Shown piece after piece: positions 8,982 through 18,398 of a stretch of DNA of 64,000 bases (position 1 is the stretch's first letter; each line of letters opens with the position of its first letter). The stretch comes from CAWIJK01 sp963836375. GTDB lineage: Bacteria; Actinomycetota; Acidimicrobiia; Acidimicrobiales; RAAP-2. The stretch spans positions 992,001 through 1,056,000 of the forward strand of contig CAWIJK010000004.1 of the NCBI GenBank assembly GCA_963836375.1. Reading direction: 5' to 3'. The position numbers were made by a program, and so were the translations under genes. The notes under the pieces are model-generated. The model did no database searches and was not told the DNA's origin. It saw only the letters and a list, made by a program, of their open reading frames with translations.

Positions 8982-9836
8982 ATGAACGTCGGTGTGACTG
9001 CGTTCCTCACGGATCAATCGATGACGCCGGTCGCATTGGCTATTGCCGCGGAAGAGCGCGGATACCACTCCCTCTACCTCCCAGAGCATACGCACCTCCC
9101 TGTGCGCATGGCTGTTCCTCCGTCGGTGGTCGCCGGCGTCCGCCTCGAGGACTACCAACGCGGCCTCGACCCCTTCTCGTCCTTGGCAGCCGCCAGTGCC
9201 GTGACCGACCGGATTCGCCTGGGGACCGGGGTCGCTCTCGTGGCTCAGCACGACCCGGTCACACTGGCGAAGACCGTGGCGACCATCGATCACCTTTCCG
9301 GTGGCCGCTTCACCCTGGGTGTCGGCTATGGCTGGAACAGAGCGGAGGCTGAAGATCATGGCGTTTCGTTCGCAGAGCGGCGGGCCCTCGCACGAGAGAA
9401 CATGCTGTGCATGCAGGCGCTCTGGGATGCCGAGTCGGCGACACCGGCATTCCATGGCGAGTTCATCGACCTGCCACCCTGCTACGCGTGGCCGAAAACC
9501 GTCCAGCAACCCCGCGTGCGCACGCTGCTCGGTGGAGGAGCAGGCCCGCAGCTGTTCGCCGCCATTGCCGAGTTCGGCGATGGATGGATTCCGATCGGCA
9601 GTTCGGGAATCGGAGCCGCGCTCCCGCTCCTCCGTGAAGCGTTTGATGCCGTCGGCCGAGACCCCGAGGCACTCCACGTGGTTCCCTTTGGCGTTGTTCC
9701 TGATCCTGGGAAGCTCGGACACTTGGCTGAGATCGGCGTCACCGAGGTCGTCTTGCGAGTTCCCGGAGGAACCACCGACGAGATGCTGCCCACCCTCGAT
9801 CACTACGCCGCGTTACGTCGGCCTCTGACCTGGTGA
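8982..9836 (+). CDS. LLM-class (luciferase-like, F420-type) oxidoreductase
   Basis: A 284-residue TIM-barrel oxidoreductase of the luciferase-like monooxygenase class. Diagnostic stretches are AEERGYHSLYLPEHTH, TDRIRLGTGV, HDPVTLAKTVATIDHLSGGRFTLGVGYGWNRAE and the C-terminal VPFGVVPDPGKLGHLAEIGVTEVVLRV. In actinobacteria this subgroup (often named TIGR03619-like) generally uses coenzyme F420; the cofactor here is inferred from the family. The ATG at 8982 matches where the family's first strand begins, and the -10-like TATAAG only 7 nt upstream suggests a leaderless transcript. Substrate unknown. Confidence 0.88.
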   Translation: MNVGVTAFLTDQSMTPVALAIAAEERGYHSLYLPEHTHLPVRMAVPPSVVAGVRLEDYQRGLDPFSSLAAASAVTDRIRLGTGVALVAQHDPVTLAKTVATIDHLSGGRFTLGVGYGWNRAEAEDHGVSFAERRALARENMLCMQALWDAESATPAFHGEFIDLPPCYAWPKTVQQPRVRTLLGGGAGPQLFAAIAEFGDGWIPIGSSGIGAALPLLREAFDAVGRDPEALHVVPFGVVPDPGKLGHLAEIGVTEVVLRVPGGTTDEMLPTLDHYAALRRPLTW

Positions 9837-10009
9837 CAGAGTGGGCCCCGTCGCCGAGCGTCTCGGGCGGCCGGATTCGGCGGGGCATCCGCTTCTCGCC
9901 GGTCGCAAGTCCGTTCCAGTTCGCGAATCACCTGCCCTTGACCGGTCCCATACCGAGGCCATCGGTTGAAGGCGGGACGCCGCCGGGGCACCTTCGGGTT
10001 CGAGGCGTT

Positions 10010-10393
10010 TCAGGTCGACTGGGCGTCGCCGGCTGGAGGGTTCCGACGGAAGACATCGTGACCGATCACCGTCGAGCACCAATCGTCACGCCCGATGAGA
10101 TGACCGGTGAGCAGCCATGTCGCCACGATGATGTCGCCCTCCACCTCGTGCCGACCGGACCACACGGTGACCGAGTGGGTGTCGGGCCAGCAGACCGTGA
10201 AGCCCAACGGCCCGCCCTGTGCCTCGGGTTCGGGGTCGAAAAAGCCAGTGACCGGATGACTTCCCGTTGGGCTCCCCACCGCCGAGTGGAAATTGCCGGT
10301 CAGATGTCCACGCTCGTCTCCGTGGAGGTGCAACTGCGAGCCCAGCTGGTTGTACCAGACGCCGCTGATGTCTGTTGCCGCTGTCTCGCTCAT
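10010..10393 (-). CDS. Streptavidin/avidin-family biotin-binding protein
   Basis: A 127-residue avidin-fold protein. WYNQLGS (13-19) is identical to streptavidin W21-S27, so N15 and S19 match the biotin ureido ligands N23 and S27. S37 matches S45, S74 and T76 match S88 and T90, D113 in GHDVF matches D128, and the four biotin-cage tryptophans appear as W69, W78, W93 and W105. F35 replaces the ureido-binding Tyr43, which should weaken binding somewhat. There is no signal peptide, unlike known streptavidins. ATG 10393 is preferred over 10408 because AGGGG lies 7 nt upstream. No biotin gene is nearby. Confidence 0.88.
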   Translation of the reverse strand: MSETAATDISGVWYNQLGSQLHLHGDERGHLTGNFHSAVGSPTGSHPVTGFFDPEPEAQGGPLGFTVCWPDTHSVTVWSGRHEVEGDIIVATWLLTGHLIGRDDWCSTVIGHDVFRRNPPAGDAQST

Positions 10394-10682
10394 GAAGACA
10401 CCCCTCATCCTCGCTTCCCCCCACTCTCGGCGGCCAGCTCTCCGAGGACAAGGGCACTAAGTCCTCCATACGAGACCCGGTGGGCTGGGCGGCCCGATGA
10501 ACTGCGAGAGGGCGGAGACCGGGAGGACCTGGCAGCGGCTCGTAGGTGTCTCCCCGTCGGGTCGAGCCGCCCGCTCCCGGCGGGCTGGGGTAGTCCCGGA
10601 CTCGAATTCGTCGACAACGCCCTGACCACGTTGGTGACGCGGCCCCCGGGGAGCGGGCCCTGGGAACTGGCGCCGCCGAAGC

Positions 10683-10862
10683 TGGCAGCCGATTTTCGGC
10701 GACGCCTCCTCCCGTTTCGTGCCGGAGGAGACCTTCGCAGCCGACGACCGGGTCGTGCAGCTGTGTCGCTACAGCTGGGATGGTGGACAGGTACGGGGTG
10801 TGGATGTCTTCCGCATACGCGGCGGCGAGGTGGCCGAGAGGCTCTCGGACGTCAAGGGCTGA
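10683..10862 (+). pseudogene. Fragment of an NTF2/SnoaL-like gene (C-terminal part only)
   Basis: The frame ending at the TGA of 10860-10862 reads DRVVQLCRYSWDGGQVRGVD then VFRIRGGEVAERLSDVKG, the typical last two strands of a nuclear-transport-factor-2-like/SnoaL-like protein. Upstream in the same frame are stops at 10623 and 10635 and nothing that resembles the N-terminal half, in any frame. I therefore call it a decayed remnant. The remaining stretch between 10394 and 10683 shows no gene. Confidence 0.5.
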
Positions 10863-10892
10863 CCACCTTGAGACTCATGGGTGGGACAGTCC

Positions 10893-12446
10893 CTACCCCG
10901 TCCAAGAGTCGGCGTAGCCGTTGTTTTCGACCTCCTCGCAGAAGGTCGCCGATGCACAGGAGATGGAGTTGGCGTACAGGGGTCCGGTGCCGATCGGGCC
11001 GCCGGCGTTGGCGAAGGTCTGGGGAGTCGACCAGGAGGCGCCGTTGTAGGTGACCCAGCCGTCCAGGCCCCCAGCCATGCAGAACGACGTTGTGGGACAT
11101 GAGAGTGCATTGAACGATTGGGGACCGAGGTCTGTCGTGAGGGCCTGCCCCTTCGACCATGAGGTGCCATTGAACGTGTTCAGATAGGCCACGTTGGCTC
11201 CGGTGGTGCCTCCCACCGCACAGAACGTGGCAGCCGGGCACGACAGCACGGATACTTCGGGATTCGAACCGGACTTGCTTCCGGGAGGCAGGGCAAGTGT
11301 CTGCGGTGCCGACCACCCGCTCCCGTTGTACGTGACCGATTGGTCGTTGTAGACGGCCTCGCAGAAGGTTGGATTGGCGCACGACACCTCACCGATGGTG
11401 GTCGGGTTCAGGGCGCTCGAATTGATCACCTGGGGTTGGGACCAAGAGGATCCGTTGTAGACGTAGTAGTTGTCGTTGCCGTCCACGGCCATGCAGAAGG
11501 AGGTGGTGGGGCACGAAACGGAAAACGACACGGACGCCGACGAGTCCGACGGATTCAACTGGTCGGCCGCAGACCATGTCGAACCGTTGAAGGTGTAGAC
11601 GTCATCGAGGTCGTCCCCGGCGACACAGAAGGACGACGAGGCGCATGAGACCGAAGCCAACTGATCGTTCATGTTGGATCCGGCAGTCGAGTCGATGTCG
11701 TCGCCCTGGGACCACGTCGCTCCATTCGAGGTGAATGCCTCACCCGTGTCGTCGACAGCGGCACAGAACCCGGTGCTGGGGCATGACACGCTCGAGAGGT
11801 TGGCGGTGTGCGTCGCGATGCCCGGGCCAGAGCCCTCCTTGTTGGATGCCACCAACGTGGCCAGCTTCCATCCGTGGCCCGCCACTGCGGCGGCCGCGGC
11901 CGGAGCACCGCAGTTCCACCGGGCCACCATCCGGAGCGTTTTGCCGCCTATCTGGCTCATCGAGGCGTCGATCGAACCGGCATCGCCCTTCACGGTCACC
12001 GTGCCGCTGTGGGCGAAGAAGTTGTCCTGCTCACCCTTCTCGATGCTGTTGGCGAGGTTCTTGCCCTTCAGGTCCACGCTCAGTATGGCGGTCGGGGCTC
12101 GTCCGCTGAGCGACTGGAAAGAGTAGGTCCCGTTCTTCTTCACGGTCACGTCCAGACTCCAACTGGCCACGCCCGTGATCCCCGAGACGGAGCCCACGAG
12201 ATCGTTGAGCTCGACGAAGCCGTTGTTGTTGATGCCTCCGTAGGGACAGCCCGCATTAGGCCCGTCGTGGAGTGTCCCGGTGACCGCTCCCGAAAGCTCG
12301 TAGGTGTTGGCGGAGACACTTTTTGCTGTTGCCCCGGAGGCGTCTGCCGGCTGGGCGGCCATGGCGGCGACCATTGCCCCGGAGATCAGGGCCAGGCCGG
12401 CCACTGAGCGAACGAAACGGTCCCGACGCTTCACCGATGCTGTCAT
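10893..12446 (-). CDS. Secreted protein with SCP-FC-AVD propeller-like repeats
   Basis: A 517-residue exported protein. A signal peptide (about 1-36, VAGLALISGAMVAAMAAQPADA) precedes a globular domain of about 150 residues. From about residue 210, six to seven repeats follow, each with the pattern VSCPTTSFCxAVD, a short aromatic/NGxxWS strand and a loop. Two Cys per repeat suggest disulfide-stapled blades of a beta-propeller. Such repeats are widespread in actinobacterial surface proteins of unknown role. The ATG at 12446 has GGGAGG 4 nt upstream. The gene is monocistronic. Confidence 0.75.
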   Translation of the reverse strand: MTASVKRRDRFVRSVAGLALISGAMVAAMAAQPADASGATAKSVSANTYELSGAVTGTLHDGPNAGCPYGGINNNGFVELNDLVGSVSGITGVASWSLDVTVKKNGTYSFQSLSGRAPTAILSVDLKGKNLANSIEKGEQDNFFAHSGTVTVKGDAGSIDASMSQIGGKTLRMVARWNCGAPAAAAAVAGHGWKLATLVASNKEGSGPGIATHTANLSSVSCPSTGFCAAVDDTGEAFTSNGATWSQGDDIDSTAGSNMNDQLASVSCASSSFCVAGDDLDDVYTFNGSTWSAADQLNPSDSSASVSFSVSCPTTSFCMAVDGNDNYYVYNGSSWSQPQVINSSALNPTTIGEVSCANPTFCEAVYNDQSVTYNGSGWSAPQTLALPPGSKSGSNPEVSVLSCPAATFCAVGGTTGANVAYLNTFNGTSWSKGQALTTDLGPQSFNALSCPTTSFCMAGGLDGWVTYNGASWSTPQTFANAGGPIGTGPLYANSISCASATFCEEVENNGYADSWTG

Positions 12447-12833
12447 TTCGCCTCCCGGCGCTCTCGGGCGAAGATCGAGTCAGTCGAGCGACCGCGCCAC
12501 CAATGAGCAAGAGCCAATAACCTAGTAGCAAGTGATTCATCAGTTGCTGAAGGCGGCCATGAGCACCCCGGTCGGTTGACTCAACGGTGTGCTCGTCGTG
12601 GCCCTCTTCACCTCGGGTCCGGGTGATCTGCGCCGGGCGGTGGATTGACCGGCTTACGTCCGGCTCTCCGACCTTCGGACCTGAAAGCCCCCCAGGCGAT
12701 TTCCGAGGCAACCGGGCTGGAGTTCCCGGCCTTCCTGGTCAGACCTTCACGGAGAGTCCTGTTCAAGGTGGCTTCTCGCCCTGTAGGTCTGGGGTTGGCA
12801 TGTGTTGAATGATCAACCGGGTCGCTCCCGCAA
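12447..12833. other. Intergenic region, 387 bp
   Basis: No coding frame here has credible composition, and I see no convincing promoter pair. Apart from the Shine-Dalgarno GGGAGG for the gene starting at 12446, nothing is recognisable. Confidence 0.4.
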
Positions 12834-13451
12834 TCAACTGACAGCCGTCCCTTCCCTTTTCGGATGGAATCGCCAGATGTACAGACCGAAGGTAATCAAC
12901 CAAATCGTCACCGGGTACGCAGCGATCCGCTCCATGGTTCCGCGGCCGATGCCAAAGTACTTGTGCGAAGCGAAACAGAACAGCGCGGCCAGCGCCAGGC
13001 TGCTGAAGGTCAGCATCGAGCGCCGCATGGACTCCGGCAGGGTGAGTACGGCCCCAAGCACGACGATAGCGACGTTGCCGATCGCGATCGCGAGAAAGGC
13101 TCCGATGATGTGCATGGTCCGATTCTCGTTCTCGGGAAAGAACCCGACGAGGATCGAACCGAGGCCGCCAATGCCATCAGGCCAAATCCGACCATCGCCG
13201 TACGCCGCTCCCGCGGGACCCTTTCGGTGAACTCGTGGTAGAGCAGGGCCGACCCGATCACCATGACCAGGCCGAGTAGCAGGAAGCCGACGTAATCCAT
13301 GAGCCACCAACGAGGTGAGCACATCCCGAGAGCCATAGCCACCGCAGCTGGTTTCGCCGAGATCGCTGATCGTGTTCGAGACCAAGCTGTAGCTCGGGAT
13401 GAAGACCCAAGCCACGATGATCTGAATCAGGAACTAAAGGGCTGCGGCCAT
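12834..13451 (-). pseudogene. DUF998-family membrane protein, broken by frameshifts and a stop
   Basis: DUF998 proteins are small polytopic membrane proteins. The N-terminal signature SYSLVSNTISDLGETSCG is read in one frame. The next family segment (MCSPRWWLMDYVGFLLLG then MVIGSALLYHEFTERVPRER, MVGFGLMALA) is in a second frame. The remainder (GGLGSILVGFFPENENRTMH, then AAYPVTIWLITFGLYIW) returns to the first. That implies two compensating indels, near 13330 and 13165. A TAG at 13434-13436 also interrupts the start of the first helix. Either the gene is decayed or the sequence carries errors. Confidence 0.75.
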
Positions 13452-13596
13452 GAAAACGGCGGGCCGAATGACGGGTGCGCGTCATGCTTTTCACCGATCC
13501 ATCTGACAACCCGAGAGTTGCCGTGGTACGGACTCTCAGCGGGACCGCTCAAATCTTGCTGTTCCACGGCATCCGCTTCTCCAGTAGCCGATCACC

Positions 13597-13653
13597 TCAG
13601 CCGAGACTGTCCCCGTCAAGGGTGTAGTTCACTTCGAGGAGGTATTTTGCCAT
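13597..13653 (-). pseudogene. N-terminal fragment resembling a GYD-domain protein
   Basis: ATG at 13653 opens an 18-residue frame, MAKYLLEVNYTLDGDSLG, ended by TGA. The first 14 residues match the usual opening of small GYD-type/YCII-like ferredoxin-fold proteins. The rest of such a gene (about 95 residues) is not present downstream in any frame. The surrounding 13452-13911 region shows no other gene. Confidence 0.35.
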
Positions 13654-13911
13654 GAGGCCCTCTCTATGCCGTTTCTCGTAGCGACCATATTCGGCTGCCA
13701 CCCAAGTTGCCGAACCCCGACATCTCAAGCCACGGAAGGCGAATCGCTATCTGGAGGTTCGACCGGGCTTGTCCAGAGTCGGGCGGCCACGGACCATCGG
13801 GACGGGGGCGTCATGATCCGCGACGACCACGATGAGGAGAACCATGAGAGCCCGACGCAACGGGCGAGGTAGCCTGGCCCGTGTCGCGGGCCAGTCGTGC
13901 CGATTGGCCTC

Positions 13912-13919
13912 AAGGAGGT
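13912..13919 (+). promoter_or_regulatory. Perfect Shine-Dalgarno (AAGGAGGT) that decides a start
   Basis: AAGGAGGT is a full anti-16S match, 5 nt before a GTG at 13925. That GTG opens a strong signal peptide (LLNVSFPRTTTALLAIVAVA, then APVWAG) in a frame different from the long propeller frame that follows, showing where translation was meant to begin. Confidence 0.7.
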
Positions 13920-13924
13920 CCGTC

Positions 13925-16047
13925 GTGCTCCTGAACGTAAGCTTTCCCCGCACGACGACCGCCCTTCTGGCCATCGTCGCCGTCGCGGCTCCGGTCTGGG
14001 CCGGTGTCTCTCGGCGCCCCCTCCGCCGAGGCTTCCCCAAGTCTCGCCGACGGCCTACGTCGCCGACTACCCCGACGGGGTGATCCCGATCGCCATTGCC
14101 ACCAATACCCCGGGGACGGCAATTCCCGTGGGGACCGCTCCTCGTGCACTCGCCCTCACTCCTGGCGGGCAGACCGCCTACGTCGCCAACTACGACAACC
14201 TTCTTGGCGACACCGTCACCCCGATCGCCACCGCCACCAACACCGCTGGGACTCCGATCACTGTTGGGACCGGCCCCAACCAGGTGGCGATCACTCCGGA
14301 CGGGAAGACTGCCTACGTCACCAACCAAGGCTCGGACACCGTGACCCCGATCGCCACCGCCACCAACAGCGCTGGGACCGTGATTCCGGTAGGGAATGAC
14401 CCCGAAGGCATCGTTATCACCCCCAACGGCCGGACTGCTTATGTCGCCAACTACGACAGCGGCTCGGTGACCCCCATTGCCATCGCAACGAACACCCCTG
14501 GGACGGCAATCCCCGTAGGGACTACTCCCATCTTCATGGCCCTTACTCCTGACGGGAAGACCCTCTACGTCGCCAACTATTTCGGCAACACCGTCACCCC
14601 CATTGCCACGGCCACTGACACCGCCGGCACACCGATTCCCGTTGGGACGGGTCCCTACGCAATCGCCATCACCCCAGACGGGAAGACGGTCTATGTCGCC
14701 AACTTCGGCAGTGGCTTTGGCGACACGGTGACCCCCATCGCCACGGCCACCAACATCGCCGGGGTACCGATCACGGTGGGGACTGCTCCCGATGGCATCG
14801 CCATCACCCCGGACGGCAAGACGGCCTACGTCAGCAACGAAGCCAGTTCCTCGCTGACCCCCATCGCCACGGCCACCAACACCACCGGCACACCGGTCTC
14901 CGTCGTGGGCGATCCCGCCGGTATCGCCATCACGCCCGACCAGGCCCCGACCGCCACCTTCTCGGCCACCGCCGGTTCCCCGGGCTCGCCCACCATATTC
15001 GACGCCTCGGCCTCCTTCTCTCCGGTTGGGTCCATCGCCTCCTACGACTGGAACTTCGGGGACGGGAGCACGGCCACGACGACCTCGGCCAGCACCACCC
15101 ACACCTACGCCGCCTCGGGCGCCTACACCGTGACGTTGACCGTCACCAACACGCAAGGGACATCGACCACCCAGGTCTTCACCGGTCAGACGGTCTCCAA
15201 CAACGGGGGGCCCTCGGCCACGGTCACCCAGGGCGTGACCGTTGGACAACCCGGTTACGACCTGGCGGGCTCCGACGGCGGGGTCTTCGTGTTCCCGGTC
15301 GGACAGTCCTCGGGCTTCTTCGGCTCCCTGCCGGGCCTGGGGATCAAGGTCAACAACATCGTGGGCATCGTGCCCACCAATAACTTCACCGGCTACAACC
15401 TGGTGGGTTCCGACGGCGGCGTCTTCGTGTTCCCGGTCGGACAGTCCTCGGGCTTCTTCGGCTCACTCCCGGGACTGAACGTGAAAATCTCGGACGTCGT
15501 GGGCATCGTGCCCACCAACAACTACCAGGGCTATGACCTGGTGGGCTCCGACGGCGGCGTCTTCGTGTTCCCGGTCGGACAGTCGAGCGGCTTCTACGGC
15601 TCCCTGCCCTCGATGAACGTCCACGTCTCTGACATCGTGGGCATCGTGGCCACACCGGGAGGCGGGGGCTACTTCCTGGTCGGCAAGGACGGCGGAGTCT
15701 TCACCTTCGGCAACGCCCCGTTCCTGGGGTCCCTCCCGGGGATCGGGGCGAGTGTCAACGACATCACAGGGATCGCCTCGACCCCCGACGGGAAGGGCTA
15801 CTACGTGGTCGGGGCGAACGGGGCCGTCTACGCCTTCGGCGACGCCACCTCCCACGGGTCCCTGCCGGGCCTGGGGGTCAGCGTCTCCAACGTCGTCTCG
15901 ATCGTGCCCACCCCAGACGGCGGGGGCTACTGGCTGATCGGCTCTGACGGCGGGGTCTTCGCCTTCGGCGACGCCACCAGTCAGGGCTCGCTCCCGGGAT
16001 TGGGTGTCTCGGTGGGCAACGTCGTGGGGGCCGTGCCGACGGGCTGA
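13925..16047 (+). CDS. Secreted YVTN-propeller/PKD/GDGGVF-repeat protein with frameshifted signal peptide
   Basis: The body is a modular surface protein of about 670 residues. First come six to seven YVTN-type beta-propeller blades (TPDGKTAYVANY, then TVTPIATATNTAGTPIPVGT), roughly 14050-14940. One PKD domain follows (SYDWNFGDGS, HTYAASGAYTVTLTV; about 14945-15200). Then come six 40-45-residue repeats of the type LVGSDGGVFVFPVGQSSGFF, GSLPGLGIKVNNIVGIVPT. The start at GTG 13925 has a perfect Shine-Dalgarno and encodes a signal peptide, but in frame 2, whereas the body is in frame 1; an indel between about 14000 and 14050 is needed to join them. The body's own frame offers only an ATG at 13897 and no signal peptide. 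It is either inactivated for export or affected by a sequence error. Confidence 0.75.
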
Positions 16048-16471
16048 GCGGTTTCCCAGTTACTCGGTTCGGGGGGTGCGACATGGTGCCGAAAAAGTCC
16101 TGTTCAGGGGGTCCGGATGCCGTTCTCGGCACCCACAGGGTTAGTCCCAAGCCGGGTCGAGGCCCACGACGTGGCAGGCGAGCATCGCCTCCAAGAAAGT
16201 CCGGACGCAGGACAAGCCGCTACGGCTACGAAATGCCTGTTGATGCGTCAGAGGACGGTTACTTCGACCACATCGATACACCGCATCGATCCGTCGACAT
16301 GGGAAACCCGTTCTAGTTCCCCCCGGATCCCGGCTCATGACGAGATTCAGGTAAGCGCCGTAGGATCGATACCCAGGTCAACGACGGTCGATCCTGTTGG
16401 GAAATAGTTGTCTCTAACGAGGTCCATCTGGTGGCGGCCACCAGGGTTCAAAGTTCAGCCGCGGGCGTTAC
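16048..16471. other. Intergenic region, 424 bp
   Basis: It lies between two convergent genes. Short frames on both strands exist, including a minus-strand one ending LACHVVGLDPAWD at 16141, but none has enough length or recognisable similarity to call. No hairpin with a U-tract is evident. Confidence 0.4.
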
Positions 16472-18112
16472 CTACCGGCTGCCGCTGCTTCGAGCGAGGA
16501 GGTGGTGCTCGACAGCGAACGCCGTGGCGCTCGCCCGTGACGACACGCCGATCTTCGTGAAGATGTTCGACAGGTGTCGTGACACGGTCTTGGGGCTGAG
16601 GAAGAGCTCGGTGGCGATCTCGTTGTTCGTGAGCCCGCCGGCGACGAGCCGGAGTACCTCCGCCTCTCGCTCTGTGAGACCGGCGGGAAAGGCTGGCTTG
16701 CTGTCACCGAGCGCCTCACGGGCATCGAGCCGCGCGCCGATCTGGTCGAACAAGCGGGCGGCGGCGTCGAAGGATGCGGTCGCGGCTGCCTCGTCTCCTG
16801 CTGTGCGCAACGCCTGGCCGAGAAGCGTGCGAGCCGTCGCTTCCTCGTATGGGACACCCAGTCCGTGCCAGGATTCGACGGCCTGCCGCAGGACCACGGT
16901 CGCGGCCGGGTCACCATCGGCCAACATCAACCGGCCGCGGGTCGACTGCTCGGTGGCACGAAGCGAAGCTGTTCCGAAGGTGGCGACCGTCGTCTCGAGC
17001 TCGGACAGGGCACGGTGCGCGGCGTCGAGGTCCCCGGCACCTACCGCGATCTGCACCAGCATCGCCAACAGGCCCGCTCGACCGAGAGGATTCGATTGCT
17101 GGGCCACGCAGCTCGTGATGATCGTCATGGCCTCCTCGATGCGACCCTGGGCCAGGCGGAGGAGCGCGAGCCCACCACAAGGCGCCCCACTGACCTCCTG
17201 TGATCGGGCAAAGGCGCCCTCTGCCTGATCGAGCTGGCCGAGCCGGCGTCTGATGTCACCGACCTCGGCCCAGGCCGCTGCGCTGTTGGCAACGTGGCTC
17301 TCCCGGAGCTCCTCGCAGGCTCGGGCCGCCTCCTCTTCGGCCGCGCCGAGCACGCCCCGCCGCTTGAGCACGATGGCCCGGTGCAGCCGGCAGATGCCTG
17401 GGAAGATGGCGAAGGGATGTTGCTGAGCCCAGCGCAGCGTCGCATCGGTCCACTCCGCCGCCCGGTCGAAGTCGCCAAGTTCCTCGCACGCGGCGATGAG
17501 GCTGCAGTACACCTTGCCCGTCGCGAAGGGCCCGAGCCGCCCTTCGACGGCGAAGAGCATGGCCTCGTCCAGGTGGGCCATGCCGTCATCGACATGACCC
17601 TGGTCGATGAGGATGCGCCCTTGGGTCTGCAGCGCCTCCGCTTCGAGGTCGGTCGACCGCAGCCGCCGCCCGAGATCCAGCGCGGTCGTGGCGAGCTCGC
17701 CTGCACGGTCGAGGTCTCCGGCGCCATGGGCCATCTCCGCCTCGCGCAGGAGCAGGTTTCCGAAGGCGACGCTCTCGGTGTCGCCGTCGAGGGCTCGCCG
17801 GGCCCGCCGAAGCCAGCCGCTGGCCGTGGCTGGGCGGGCGCAGATGGCGTGGTGTTCCCAGAGCCACACCGCGCACTGCCCTGCCCGGCGCCGGTCGTCC
17901 TGTTCGTCGTAGATCCGGTACGCGGCTTCGCGGGCAGCGATGCACTCGTCGAGCCGGCCGAGCCACCACGCGGCCTCGGCCTCCGAGTCGAGCCGGTCGG
18001 CCTCAAGGCCTGGGGCGTCTACGCTGGCAACGCGGGCGGCGTCCAGCGCAGCCTGCCAGTCGGAGCGGCGCAACGCGTCGTGGACGGACTCGAGCGGGTC
18101 GCCGTCGCTCAC
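16472..18112 (-). CDS. LuxR-type transcriptional regulator with TPR-like N-terminus
   Basis: A 546-residue regulator. The C-terminal LuxR HTH (about 480-535) is LTEREAEVLRLVAGGLTNNE, then IATELFLSPKTVSRHLSNIF. The preceding 450 residues are Ala/Leu-rich helical pairs resembling TPRs (for example LDRAGELATTALDLGRRL). There is no Walker A motif, so it resembles the C-terminal half of a LAL/MalT-type regulator without the STAND ATPase. It starts at GTG 18112 and is divergent from a methyltransferase gene, with a palindrome in the shared 286-bp gap. It probably controls that gene and itself. Confidence 0.85.
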   Translation of the reverse strand: MSDGDPLESVHDALRRSDWQAALDAARVASVDAPGLEADRLDSEAEAAWWLGRLDECIAAREAAYRIYDEQDDRRRAGQCAVWLWEHHAICARPATASGWLRRARRALDGDTESVAFGNLLLREAEMAHGAGDLDRAGELATTALDLGRRLRSTDLEAEALQTQGRILIDQGHVDDGMAHLDEAMLFAVEGRLGPFATGKVYCSLIAACEELGDFDRAAEWTDATLRWAQQHPFAIFPGICRLHRAIVLKRRGVLGAAEEEAARACEELRESHVANSAAAWAEVGDIRRRLGQLDQAEGAFARSQEVSGAPCGGLALLRLAQGRIEEAMTIITSCVAQQSNPLGRAGLLAMLVQIAVGAGDLDAAHRALSELETTVATFGTASLRATEQSTRGRLMLADGDPAATVVLRQAVESWHGLGVPYEEATARTLLGQALRTAGDEAAATASFDAAARLFDQIGARLDAREALGDSKPAFPAGLTEREAEVLRLVAGGLTNNEIATELFLSPKTVSRHLSNIFTKIGVSSRASATAFAVEHHLLARSSGSR

Positions 18113-18207
18113 CGTGGCGCCGCCTCGATCATGTGACGATGCTAGTCAGCGCCCGGAGGCCGGCATCGGACGCGTGCACCATTCCTCAGCGATCGCTTGG
18201 GACGGGA

Positions 18208-18225
18208 ATGGGGCGTTCGCCCCAT
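18208..18225. promoter_or_regulatory. Perfect palindrome in a divergent promoter region
   Basis: ATGGGGCG (18208-18215) and CGCCCCAT (18218-18225) are perfect 8-bp inverted arms around TT. The site lies between the LuxR-type gene (start 18112) and the methyltransferase gene (start 18399), as an operator would. It could also fold as an RNA hairpin. Confidence 0.45.
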
Positions 18226-18398
18226 CGAGGCCAGAGGTGGGACTTGCGGAAATGAGGTGTTCGGCCGACGACAGCTGCGTGGCGTTTCGCCATGATGATG
18301 CCGTGGTTCCCGTCGATGGACCTTGCGACGTGGCCGAGCTCATCCGAATCGGGCGCGACCGCGAGGCTGCCGAGCGGGGCAGCGAACAGGAGGAAGAC

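Noticed and set aside
7976..9352. A long plus-strand frame across the MFS gene and the LLM gene start
   Set aside because: Antisense to the transporter helices and out of frame with the LLM oxidoreductase; no domain.
16141..16338. Possible small minus-strand gene ending LACHVVGLDPAWD
   Set aside because: Too short, no ribosome-binding site, and the first half reads as shadow; similarity to anything known cannot be supported.
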